A stretch of DNA of 64,000 nt from NCBI RefSeq assembly GCF_008086595.1, contig NZ_RXYA01000017.1:1-64000 (forward strand). The letters are read 5' to 3'. Shown one piece after another: positions 25,647 through 33,598 of the stretch. The DNA is from Acetobacterium paludosum (GTDB taxonomy: Bacteria; Bacillota; Clostridia; Eubacteriales; Eubacteriaceae). Positions within the stretch are counted from its first letter, which is position 1; each line of letters opens with the position of its first letter. The position numbers and the translations under genes were made by a program. Under the pieces are notes generated by a model that did no database searches, was not told the origin of the DNA, and worked only from the letters and a program-made list of their open reading frames with translations.

Positions 25647-27275
25647 ATAATGTGTTATGATCGAGCGTGTAATGATACCGACTACTTTACCTCCAGCAAC
25701 TACCGGTGCCTTCTTGACACCTGCTTCACTTAACAGTTTGCACACATCTTCAATGGAGGCGTTTGCTGATATGGTGATCGGTTTATTGGTGCCAATTTCA
25801 AGCACATTTAAATCCATTATAGAATTCAACTTTTGTTCGAATTCTGTGTCAGGGTTCCAAAAACCCATGAATGATGCCGAACTGTCAATCGCAAATAAAG
25901 GACGATCATCCTCTCGCAAATAACGCATGATATCACCATCACTGATAAATCCGACCGCCGTGCCGTTTGCGGAAACAATGGGTGCACCATTGATATATTT
26001 ATTTGAGAAACAGGCGATTATATCACGAACGGTTGCGTCTTCCTGTAATGAATATACCTCATGTTTCATATACTGTGACAAAAAATTAGAAGGATCACTA
26101 TGAATACTGGAATTGCTGCTCAGCTTACAATAATAACGATCCACATAAGCGGCATAAACGATTCCTCCGATTACATATGAAACGGCAGTTAAAGCGAATC
26201 CTACCGACAGTCCAATAGTTTCCTGAATGTAGCCCATCAGGAGGGAACCGATGCCAATGCCAATATCGTAAGAAAGCAAATAGGTGGCATTCGCCACGCC
26301 TCGTTTTGGGGCCGGGGTTGTTCCGGTAACAAAAGATTGAAAAAGCGGCTGCAAAATACCGTACCCAAGTCCAAAAAAGAAACCGGCAATAAGCAAATGT
26401 ATTCCGGTTGTCAAAAAAGCATAGCTGGCCATGGTAACAATTAAAATCGCCAAACTGACATAGACCAGAATGCGATGCTTGCCGTCATCAATCATTTTCT
26501 GTGTTGATAATTTGGAGACCAGCATACCGGCGACAAGGAAGATATAAAAGTATGGGATAACAGATGTTAGTTGCTTTTCCTGTGCCAACATGGAAGAATA
26601 TGCGATTACAGCGCCGTATGGAATCATGAGAAACATCATATTGAACATAAATGGAAGCGCCGGATTGTATATCGCTTCCCTGAGTACGAACTTCTTTCGC
26701 TCCACCTTGGGATAACTGATTTTGCAGAAAGATACACAAATTAAGGCAGCTAACGTAATAGCAAAAATCACGAGGAAAGAGGCTTTGCTGCTCATGTGGT
26801 TCTGCACTTGAATGCCCACAAAAGGTCCAACGGCCATACCGATTGATATGGTAAAGGCAAATCGACTGATGCCCGGTGTAATTTTAGTACGAGGCAGAAC
26901 ATCGCTGGCTAATGTCATTGTTGCCGAGCCACACACAGAATACACGGCACCCATGAACAGACGGATCAAAATTAACAGTCCAAATACCGGGAATAAAATA
27001 AAGCTTGGAAAGGCAAGACAAAACAAACCTAAAAACAGTAAGTACACACGATAACGATTGAAATTATCCAGTAAGTATCCGGCAACTGGGCGAAACAGGA
27101 CGGTTGTAACGGACATTGCCGTCAGTACGATTCCTATTTTGGATCCGGTGATTCCAATCTGCTGACAGTAAATAGGGATAATTGGAATCGATGCGTAAAA
27201 CGCTGCGAGCACCAGCAGGTTGGTGATAAAGAGAAGAACAAAATTTTTGTTCCAAATTTTCTCCGTTTTTTCCAT
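25599..27275 (-). CDS. MFS transporter fused to a pair of CBS domains
   Basis: Residues 1-385 form a twelve-segment MFS transporter. Residues about 430-550 hold two CBS motifs (VRDIIACFSNKYINGAPIVSANGTAVGFISDGDIMRYL-type and IEDVCKLLSEAGVKKAPVV, VGIITRSII). CBS pairs bind adenine nucleotides and normally regulate channels and enzymes; on an MFS exporter this is an uncommon fusion, suggesting transport gated by energy state or ionic strength. Divergent from a MarR gene; the promoter between them carries two GTKGCAARYGCCACCA sites. GGAGTG-type ribosome site precedes the ATG. Confidence 0.88.
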   Translation of the reverse strand: MEKTEKIWNKNFVLLFITNLLVLAAFYASIPIIPIYCQQIGITGSKIGIVLTAMSVTTVLFRPVAGYLLDNFNRYRVYLLFLGLFCLAFPSFILFPVFGLLILIRLFMGAVYSVCGSATMTLASDVLPRTKITPGISRFAFTISIGMAVGPFVGIQVQNHMSSKASFLVIFAITLAALICVSFCKISYPKVERKKFVLREAIYNPALPFMFNMMFLMIPYGAVIAYSSMLAQEKQLTSVIPYFYIFLVAGMLVSKLSTQKMIDDGKHRILVYVSLAILIVTMASYAFLTTGIHLLIAGFFFGLGYGILQPLFQSFVTGTTPAPKRGVANATYLLSYDIGIGIGSLLMGYIQETIGLSVGFALTAVSYVIGGIVYAAYVDRYYCKLSSNSSIHSDPSNFLSQYMKHEVYSLQEDATVRDIIACFSNKYINGAPIVSANGTAVGFISDGDIMRYLREDDRPLFAIDSSASFMGFWNPDTEFEQKLNSIMDLNVLEIGTNKPITISANASIEDVCKLLSEAGVKKAPVVAGGKVVGIITRSIITHYLANRFLEHTQKGISN

Positions 27276-27307
27276 GAAAATGACACTCCTTTATACAGAT
27301 GAATTTA

Positions 27308-27323
27308 GTGGCAAATGCCACCA
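27308..27323. promoter_or_regulatory. Probable MarR operator copy 1
   Basis: GTGGCAAATGCCACCA contains the dyad GTGGCA/TGCCAC. A close copy is at 27363-27378. This one lies just downstream of the transporter -10 box. Confidence 0.68.
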
Positions 27324-27327
27324 TTAA

Positions 27328-27356
27328 AATATAGCACATGAATTCGCGTGTGTCAA
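27328..27356 (-). promoter_or_regulatory. SigmaA promoter of the MFS-CBS gene
   Basis: On the minus strand, -35 TTGACA (27351-27356) and -10 TATATT (27328-27333) are 17 bases apart, flanked on both sides by the operator-like sites. Confidence 0.78.
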
Positions 27357-27362
27357 CAACTG

Positions 27363-27392
27363 GTTGCAAGCGCCACCAAATAGGAGTAGAAT
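27363..27392 (+). promoter_or_regulatory. MarR operator copy 2 overlapping the marR promoter
   Basis: GTTGCAAGCGCCACCA (27363-27378) overlaps a plus-strand promoter, TTGCAA (27364-27369), 17-base spacer, TAGAAT (27387-27392). Binding here would shut off marR itself, giving autoregulation, and also covers the upstream edge of the transporter promoter. Confidence 0.62.
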
Positions 27393-27421
27393 AATCTCAT
27401 AATATAAAGGAGGATCAAGCG

Positions 27422-27856
27422 ATGTCAAACATTATGGATAATGCCTTTAAATCCATTTCAATTTTGTATCGGAAATCGCACATCTGGTTCAACGACGGTT
27501 GCGTACAATATGCCCTTACCGGTGCACAGGCTGTTGTAATTTTAATGGTTTGCGATTTCGAAGTGCTGACACAGGATGCTATTACAAAGCGGCTCGGACT
27601 TGACAAAAGTGTCATTGCAAAGACTGTGACAAAACTGGTGAAAATCGGATTTTTAGTTCGTACTACCAATGCCAAGGACAAACGAACCTATGATATCCGC
27701 CCCACCCAAAAGGCTTGGGACGTCTATTCGCTTGTGAAAGAGCAAGTGGATGTGTGTTTCAAGCGGATGACTCAGCAAATGACGGATATCGAACGAGCAG
27801 AATTTGCACGACTTCTGCTATTGGCGGCAGAAGGAGCGATCGCACTGGATGATTAA
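27422..27856 (+). CDS. MarR family regulator of the divergent MFS-CBS gene
   Basis: A 144-residue winged-helix protein. The DNA-binding core is LTQDAITKRLGLDKSVIAKTVTKLVKIGFLVRTTNAKDKR-type sequence, with the wing Asp-Lys-Arg conserved. AAGGAGG precedes the ATG by eight bases. Two matching operator-like sites in the divergent promoter region tie it to the transporter. The inducing ligand is unknown. Confidence 0.9.
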   Translation: MSNIMDNAFKSISILYRKSHIWFNDGCVQYALTGAQAVVILMVCDFEVLTQDAITKRLGLDKSVIAKTVTKLVKIGFLVRTTNAKDKRTYDIRPTQKAWDVYSLVKEQVDVCFKRMTQQMTDIERAEFARLLLLAAEGAIALDD

Positions 27857-27870
27857 TCAGCCGCTCCAGA

Positions 27871-28179
27871 CTGGGAATTCCCTGGGATAATCCGGAAATG
27901 ACTAAACCGGAAGACTGTCGGTACGATGTCTGCTTGATCGTGGCGAAAGATCAATTGATAAATCATAATGATATGAAAAAAGGTAAGCTCTGTAAAGGTG
28001 AATATGCTGTTTTTGAGATTGCGCATACGGCTGAAGCAGTTGCAGCGGCATGGAGTAAACTTATCACGGAACTCAGCATCCACAGTTATAAGATGGATGA
28101 TTCGAGGCCGATTATCGAAAGATATGCAAATAAAATGGTTTAAAACCACCGCTGTAAAATCTGTGCGCCAATCTCCTGA
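27871..28179 (+). pseudogene. GyrI-like effector-domain relic of an AraC-type regulator
   Basis: The frame reads GIPWDNPEMTKPEDCRYDVC, then GEYAVFEIAHTAEAVAAAW and IIERYANKMV, all typical of the C-terminal effector domain of AraC/GyrI proteins. A TAA at 28141-28143 interrupts it, and the same frame goes on with NHRCKICAPIS, the expected family ending, before TGA. The DNA-binding N-terminus is missing. So it is a 5'-deleted gene with an added nonsense codon. An open 22-codon stretch (28179-28247) follows without recognisable identity. Confidence 0.75.
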
Positions 28180-28258
28180 TGGTGTTCAAGACGCAAATTG
28201 AAAAACAGCGGTTGGACCAAATGAGAAAATTCTATAAACAAATATGAGAGGGAATGCC

Positions 28259-29203
28259 ATGAATAACGAATATAAAACAAAAATCGAAACATTGGTTAAC
28301 AATATTTCAGAGAGTTATAAAAAAGAGTCCTATATTGAACCGCATGATTGCGGCTTTTCACCAAATCGAAATGCGATTATAGATACCACCAAAGCATTGC
28401 GACAATTGGTTTTTCCCAGCTATTTTGGAAAAACTAATTTCCGCAGAGAAATTCAGGACTATCACATAGGTGATTTGTTGATTTGTATCATCGAAAGCTT
28501 GACGAAACAAATTACGTTGGCGTTGAAACATCAGGCAGCTGAAATGGAAAATTTTGGTGAAGAACATTATCACAAAGAAGCGCAACGAATCTGTTATGAA
28601 TTTATGAGCAAGATCCCCCAAATCAGAGAGTTCCTGGCAACCGATGTTATTGCCGCTTTTGATGGGGATCCTGCGGCAAAGAGCAGAGATGAAATTATTT
28701 TCTGTTATCCCGGTGTTTTTGCCATCAGTGTTCACCGCTTGGCTCATGAACTGTATGACCTTTCAGTTCCGCTGATTCCAAGGATCATGAGCGAATATGC
28801 CCATAATATTACTGGAATCGATATTCACCCCGGTGCCACTATCGGGAAATACTTCTTCATCGATCATGGTACCGGCGTGGTTATCGGGGAAACCGCCGTC
28901 ATTGGCGAGCATGTGAAAATATATCAGGGGGTAACATTAGGCGCTTTATCCACCAGAGGCGGTCAGAAGCTCAGAGGCGTGAGAAGACATCCTTGTTTGG
29001 AAGATGAGGTAACGGTTTATTCCGGGGCTTCAATTTTAGGCGGCGATACAATTGTTGGAAAAGGTTCTGTCATCGGCAGTAACGTTTTTATTACAAAATC
29101 AGTGCCAGAAGGAACCACGGTAAGCATCAAAACACCAGAGCTCCATTTCTCAGGTCAGGAGATAAAGAAAATTACGATGGAATCCTTTGACTGGGTGATA
29201 TAA
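28259..29203 (+). CDS. cysE: Serine O-acetyltransferase
   Basis: A 314-residue enzyme of the longer, EpsC/SAT-like type. The N-terminal helical region is followed by the left-handed beta-helix with DIHPGATIG, FFIDHGTGVVIGETAVIG and KIYQGVTLGA, carrying the catalytic Asp and His residues. It acetylates serine with acetyl-CoA to O-acetylserine for cysteine synthesis. GAGGG six bases before ATG 28259 decides the start over ATG 28244. No cysteine synthase gene is adjacent. A nitroreductase relic follows within ten bases of the stop. Confidence 0.92.
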   Translation: MNNEYKTKIETLVNNISESYKKESYIEPHDCGFSPNRNAIIDTTKALRQLVFPSYFGKTNFRREIQDYHIGDLLICIIESLTKQITLALKHQAAEMENFGEEHYHKEAQRICYEFMSKIPQIREFLATDVIAAFDGDPAAKSRDEIIFCYPGVFAISVHRLAHELYDLSVPLIPRIMSEYAHNITGIDIHPGATIGKYFFIDHGTGVVIGETAVIGEHVKIYQGVTLGALSTRGGQKLRGVRRHPCLEDEVTVYSGASILGGDTIVGKGSVIGSNVFITKSVPEGTTVSIKTPELHFSGQEIKKITMESFDWVI

Positions 29204-29208
29204 ATGGA

Positions 29209-29301
29209 ATTATTGTATCGGTGATCGCATTGGGATATGGTACCCAGGAATCTAAAATGCCAACCAAAAAAGCTACTGCGGATATTGTGAAGTTTTTCTA
29301 G
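29209..29301 (+). pseudogene. Nitroreductase C-terminal relic 1
   Basis: An open stretch without a start reads VSVIALGYGTQESKMPTKKA and ends ADIVKFF then TAG. This matches the usual C-terminal tail of nitroreductases (a GY...E.K.P.K...EI..F pattern). The rest of the gene is gone; it is joined directly to the end of the serine acetyltransferase gene. A near copy lies at 31347-31487. Confidence 0.55.
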
Positions 29302-29346
29302 GATATCAGTCAGCGAAAAAGTCGAGTGCATGTCAGGAGGATGAGG

Positions 29347-30726
29347 ATGAAAAGAATATTTACACTGTTTTTAATTGTTAGTTTGATATTTATGTCTACG
29401 CCCATCGCATGGGCAGCGGAAATTGCCCATGAGCCCATCACACAAGAATTGGTTCTCATGGTGGAGCATAACCCTGAGCTGAAAACTCTGTTGATCAAAT
29501 CGATTGAACAAGCCAAAGCGGCGAATCCGGATAAGAACAGCAATCCGGTGCAGTCTTTGGATGAATTTTATGACTTTGTTGACTGGGCAGATCATGCCTT
29601 GCCCTGGAGCATCTTGCCCAATGTTGAAAGTTCGTATCCTGGTCTCTATGATCAGATCGATCAAAGCCTGGATTATTTTTATTTCATTACTGATCAGCCT
29701 TTGGAAGAGCTGGAAGGTATGGGGTTTTACAATAATTCATTGCAATACTACGAACCCTATCGATCCTGGATGATTAAATTTACTAAACAATGGGGAGAAT
29801 ACCTGAGCACTCCCGAATCCTGGAATGAAGCATATTATCAGACTGCCTATAATAATCAGGATTTTGGATTGAAGAATGGGTGGTATGAAGATCCATCCAA
29901 TTGGCACAGCTTTAATGATTTTTTCAGTCGCTTTCTCATTTCGCCTGCAGCTCGACCAATTGCCTCCCCAGACGACAATTCGGTCGTTGCCGCTCCGGCT
30001 GATTCAGTACCACAGGGTGTGTGGCAGATCGACAGTGACTCGCGGGTAGTTGGGGATGGCGTAAAAATAAAATCTCTGACTTTTGATTCAATACCCGCTC
30101 TCCTCGGTGAGGGAACCAGCTATGGTGATGCATTCGCCGGCGGAATATTGACCCATACCTTCCTTAATGTCCAAGATTATCATCGTTTCCACTTTCCGGT
30201 TAGCGGAACAATATTAGAGGTAAGAACTATTTATCAGGATGACGCAGTTGGCGGCATTACCTATTGGGACAAGGAAGCAAACCGATATATGCTCAATGCG
30301 GAAGATTATGGCTGGCAGGCAGTAGAAACACGGGGCTGTGTGATTATGAAGACTGAAGATTATGGTCTGGTGGCTTTGATGCCGGTTGGTATGTCACAGG
30401 TTTCCGCAGTTATGTTTGAGGATAACATAAAGCCGGGTACCGTTGTGAAAAAGGGCGATATGCTCGGATATTTCCTGTTCGGTGGATCGGATTATGTGAT
30501 GATTTTTCAGAATGGTGCTGGCTTTGAAATGACAGCCTCTAAAAATGCCGATGGTGAAGGATACACGCACTTGTTAATGGGCGAATCTTATGGTATATTG
30601 ACAGGCATTCCTACAGTGGTTGCCGATTCAAAAAGTAATACAGTTTGGGATGGCACAATGGCTATCATTTTAACGATTGTGCTGATTGGAGGCGTTGCAT
30701 TCGCAGTAAGGAAAGGTAAACGCTAA
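29347..30726 (+). CDS. Exported, membrane-anchored phosphatidylserine decarboxylase-like protein
   Basis: A 459-residue protein with a Sec signal peptide (RIFTLFLIVSLIFMSTPIAWA) and a C-terminal membrane anchor followed by RKGKR. Between them is a phosphatidylserine decarboxylase-type domain: SFNDFFSRFL and ARPIA, the VQDYHRFHFPVSG histidine motif, and FLFGGSDYV, where the family cleaves at Gly-Ser to form its pyruvoyl group. Ordinary bacterial PSD acts on the inner face; this one is predicted to act outside, so its substrate may be another phospholipid or amino acid derivative. AGGAGG six bases upstream selects ATG 29347. Confidence 0.82.
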   Translation: MKRIFTLFLIVSLIFMSTPIAWAAEIAHEPITQELVLMVEHNPELKTLLIKSIEQAKAANPDKNSNPVQSLDEFYDFVDWADHALPWSILPNVESSYPGLYDQIDQSLDYFYFITDQPLEELEGMGFYNNSLQYYEPYRSWMIKFTKQWGEYLSTPESWNEAYYQTAYNNQDFGLKNGWYEDPSNWHSFNDFFSRFLISPAARPIASPDDNSVVAAPADSVPQGVWQIDSDSRVVGDGVKIKSLTFDSIPALLGEGTSYGDAFAGGILTHTFLNVQDYHRFHFPVSGTILEVRTIYQDDAVGGITYWDKEANRYMLNAEDYGWQAVETRGCVIMKTEDYGLVALMPVGMSQVSAVMFEDNIKPGTVVKKGDMLGYFLFGGSDYVMIFQNGAGFEMTASKNADGEGYTHLLMGESYGILTGIPTVVADSKSNTVWDGTMAIILTIVLIGGVAFAVRKGKR

Positions 30727-30850
30727 TAGATAAACAACAGGAATTTTTTTCTGGCCTTTAAAGATGATTGAAAATTTGATTTTAATGTTTAATAGCTGTG
30801 AAAAAAGGGTAAAATAATATCTACTAATGCATTAAAGAAAGGAATATATA

Positions 30851-31294
30851 ATGAAAAAGATACTTGTACCGGTCGACGGTTCTGAAATTTCATTAAAAGG
30901 AGCCGACAAAGCTGTTGAATTGGCAAAGAAATTTGAGAGTGAAGTGACTTTTCTTTCTGTCATTGAAACAAAACCACTATTTTACGGGACTGGAGTAATT
31001 CCGACAAATTCATTAGAGTTGATAAAGCAAATTGAAGACAATCAGTCAGAAGAATTTGAAAAACTGTTGGGTTCTCTTTTGGAAAAATATAAAAGCTCGG
31101 GGCTGGTTCTTAAGAAAAAAGTGATAGCTGGCGCTGTGGATGCGGAAATTGAAGAGTTTGCTAAAGAAGAATATTTTGATTTGATCGTCATGGGAAAAAG
31201 GGGAATGAGTGCGGCAAAGCGTTTCTTTGTTGGTTCAAACACTCGAAAAATTATTGAAATTGCACCTTGCTCTGTTTTAGTTGTAAAAGATTAA
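30851..31294 (+). CDS. Universal stress protein (UspA family)
   Basis: A 147-residue Usp fold: KKILVPVDGSEIS at the start and the ATP-binding G-2x-G-9x-G-S pattern in GKRGMSAAKRFFVGSNTRKI, then CSVLVVKD. The ATP-type motif suggests nucleotide binding. Universal stress proteins accumulate on growth arrest and stress. GAAAGGAA lies upstream of the ATG. It stands as a single gene. Confidence 0.92.
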   Translation: MKKILVPVDGSEISLKGADKAVELAKKFESEVTFLSVIETKPLFYGTGVIPTNSLELIKQIEDNQSEEFEKLLGSLLEKYKSSGLVLKKKVIAGAVDAEIEEFAKEEYFDLIVMGKRGMSAAKRFFVGSNTRKIIEIAPCSVLVVKD

Positions 31295-31346
31295 TCACAC
31301 CATTTAATCTAATAAAAAGCGGTGCAAATCGACTGAAAGCGGTATA

Positions 31347-31487
31347 ATGAATAAAAACCATATTCGGGAAATGCTGCCCATCAGCGATGATGAAATGATT
31401 ATGTCAGTGATCGCCTTAGAATATGACACCCAAGAACCTAAAATGCCAAAAAGAAAAGCAGCGGAAGATATTGTCAAATTTTTCTAG
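31347..31487 (+). pseudogene. Nitroreductase C-terminal relic 2
   Basis: A 46-residue frame ends in MSVIALEYDTQEPKMPKRKA and DIVKFF then TAG, the tail of a nitroreductase and a close relative of the relic at 29209-29301. About 170 upstream residues, including all FMN-binding parts, are absent, and no ribosome site precedes the ATG. Confidence 0.6.
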
Positions 31488-31543
31488 CATCCCGGGGATG
31501 GGGCGAAATTCCACCCATACGTCGCATCAGCCACTTATTATTT

Positions 31544-31585
31544 AAATAAAAGCATCTTGCTAATTAACGAGGTGCTTTTATTTTT
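31544..31585 (+). terminator. Rho-independent terminator
   Basis: AAATAAAAGCA (31544-31554) pairs with TGCTTTTATTT (31573-31583), followed by T. It lies between a plus-strand nitroreductase relic and a minus-strand hydrolase gene and may serve both directions. Confidence 0.75.
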
Positions 31586-31622
31586 GATAAATAACGTTCG
31601 GCAAGCTGATGGGATGATGGAT

Positions 31623-32618
31623 TTATTTCGATGAGTTTGTTTTAATCGAATTTAAAAATTGACTGACATCGTTGCTCATCGTTTCATAATTTGTCCAGTG
31701 CAAATAATGATGCCCTTCAAGAATGACAATCTGGCTGTTGTCCAATCCCGCCAGAGCCATTTCATAAAAGCTCTGGGTTGTTTTTCCATCTTCTCTGGGG
31801 GTGGTGCCTTCTTTTGCGAAAATCAGCACGGGTAGATCTTTGACAAATTTCATCGTTGAGGTTTTTTCAATATTTTTTTCAATTTCGTTTCCTTCGGCAA
31901 CAACGTTTTTATTATAGGCCTGCCATGCCGATAATACTTTTGTGGTTTTTAAATTTTCATCAGAATAGATATGGGTCGGATCAATGGGCAGGAATCCATT
32001 CGGCATCATCAGGACAAGGAGTCTGGCGATGCCGGTGGGTACCAAAGCACTCAAATAAGATGGCATTGACGGGATACTTTCCCCGAAATAGGCACTCATT
32101 TCTGGCAGGGTACAGTCGATTCCAATGATCGCTTTAACTTCTTCCGGATAGGTATTGGCGTAATACATGGCATAAATTCCGGAAATTGAATGAGGCATTA
32201 AGACATAAGGGCCATTGATACCGGCAACACTTAATGCTGTTCTTAACTCTTCAGTGATATTTTCGACTGTCCGTTCATTATCGGTCAAGTCGCTCCAACC
32301 ATAACCAAAGGGCTCAACCACCACGACTTTGTTTGTTTTAGCCAATTCGTCAATCAGCGGTTGAAAGTCCAGAACGGGAGCGGTTGTTCCAAGCCCCGGG
32401 GTTAAGACAATCGTATTTTCTCCTTCGCCCTGGGTATAGACATGCATTTGTCGGCCGGATACAGTGACCATTTCTCCAGGCGCAGGATAAATAGATTTTT
32501 CATAGGCAGTTAAAACCTGACTGATGATTACCCACAGTATCGATAGCAGTAAAATTCCAGCAATAAACGCTAAAAATACGTTTAAAACTTTATGAGTTCT
32601 TTTGGTGCTTTTTTTCAT
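31623..32618 (-). CDS. Membrane-anchored alpha/beta hydrolase
   Basis: A 331-residue protein with an N-terminal basic stretch and a membrane anchor (residues about 12-36), so the catalytic domain lies outside the membrane. The fold signature is TPGLGTT near the oxyanion site, the nucleophile elbow MPHSISGIYAMYYA, and a late GHHYLHW histidine. It resembles lysophospholipase-like hydrolases of the peptidase S33 type. Substrate unknown. Confidence 0.85.
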   Translation of the reverse strand: MKKSTKRTHKVLNVFLAFIAGILLLSILWVIISQVLTAYEKSIYPAPGEMVTVSGRQMHVYTQGEGENTIVLTPGLGTTAPVLDFQPLIDELAKTNKVVVVEPFGYGWSDLTDNERTVENITEELRTALSVAGINGPYVLMPHSISGIYAMYYANTYPEEVKAIIGIDCTLPEMSAYFGESIPSMPSYLSALVPTGIARLLVLMMPNGFLPIDPTHIYSDENLKTTKVLSAWQAYNKNVVAEGNEIEKNIEKTSTMKFVKDLPVLIFAKEGTTPREDGKTTQSFYEMALAGLDNSQIVILEGHHYLHWTNYETMSNDVSQFLNSIKTNSSK

Positions 32619-32990
32619 TTTTTCTCTCTTTCTCCATTTTGTTAGTAGGATGAAGTCACGCGCGGGTTTCGCGGTGAATTCACGTTCTTATTTATTATAG
32701 TTTTAGAAAGTTAATGAAGCCATCGATCGGGCTTACAAGAACGGAAGTATCCTTACATTTCTGTAAGACCAGGGTTATTGACAATAAAAGATAAATAACA
32801 GCAAGCAGAAAAGTCAAATAACTATCGACAAGATGATGCTAAGGATTAAACCAATCCTAAGGGCCGATCTTAATGCGATTGATCTTTTATTACCAGCAAT
32901 AAAATGATACAATAAGTTTATTCGAAACGATTGTCTGGCGAGCTTGTCACTTTAATTAATGATCAGGATAAAAAATGAGGAGGAAAAGAA
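32619..32990. other. Intergenic region between divergent hydrolase and VOC genes
   Basis: A 372-base gap. It holds the purine-rich ribosome site of the minus-strand hydrolase near 32625-32635, a small dyad (CTTACA/TGTAAG) around 32755-32770, the promoter-like repeat copy B at 32882-32913, and the GAGGAGG site of the VOC gene. No credible coding sequence is seen. Confidence 0.6.
32882..32947 (+). repeat. Intergenic promoter-like repeat, copy B
   Basis: ATTACCAG-AATAAAATGATACAAT-type sequence shared with 25161-25192 and, at greater length, with 35454-35517. Copies B and C also share TGTCTGGCGAGC about 20 bases downstream, so the repeat unit is about 65 bases. It lies ahead of the VOC gene. Confidence 0.6.
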
Positions 32991-33455
32991 ATGAAGTTTG
33001 AAGCACCTCTGCTGGTGGTGGACGACATCAATCGTTCACGGGCTTTTTATTGCGATGTTTTTGATTTAGAAGTGGTGATGGATTTTGGCGAAAATATCAC
33101 CTTTAATGCGGGATTTTCTCTTCAGGATAAGGCCCTTTGGGCGAAATTTATCGATGCAAAAGAAAAGGAAATTGTCTATCGTGGAAACGATATGGAATTG
33201 TACTTTGAAGAAGATAATCTTGATGATTTTTTAGAGCACTTGAAAAAATTTGAGCATATTGAATATTTGCACGGCGTAAAAGAATATGCCTGGGGCCAGC
33301 GGGTTATCCGGTTTTATGACCTGGATTATCATATCATTGAAGTTGGAGAAAGTCTGACGATGGTTTGCCGGCGTTTCAACGCCCAGGGAATGACGGTGGC
33401 AGAAATAGTCGCGCGAACGATGCTGCCGGTTGAAGTTGTTAAGAGTTATTTTTAA
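32991..33455 (+). CDS. VOC superfamily (glyoxalase/bleomycin-resistance fold) protein
   Basis: A 154-residue protein opening with FEAPLLVVDDINRSRAFYCDVFDLEVVMDFG, the standard first VOC half, and closing with RVIRFYDLDYHIIEVGESL. The last 35 residues look like a small helical extension. The family includes metal-dependent lyases, dioxygenases and drug-binding proteins; nothing here sets the reaction. GAGGAGG precedes the ATG. Confidence 0.82.
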   Translation: MKFEAPLLVVDDINRSRAFYCDVFDLEVVMDFGENITFNAGFSLQDKALWAKFIDAKEKEIVYRGNDMELYFEEDNLDDFLEHLKKFEHIEYLHGVKEYAWGQRVIRFYDLDYHIIEVGESLTMVCRRFNAQGMTVAEIVARTMLPVEVVKSYF

Positions 33456-33598
33456 AACAAAGCTGAATTTAATTGCCTTTGCGAATACTTTCAAACAGAA
33501 ATTTGGAGGTATCAGCGCAGGTGTAAATAAGACAAATTTTTTTATTCAGAGGAATTCGCAAAAGAAGAAAGTGATGCTTTCATAAATGAGGAAAAGAA

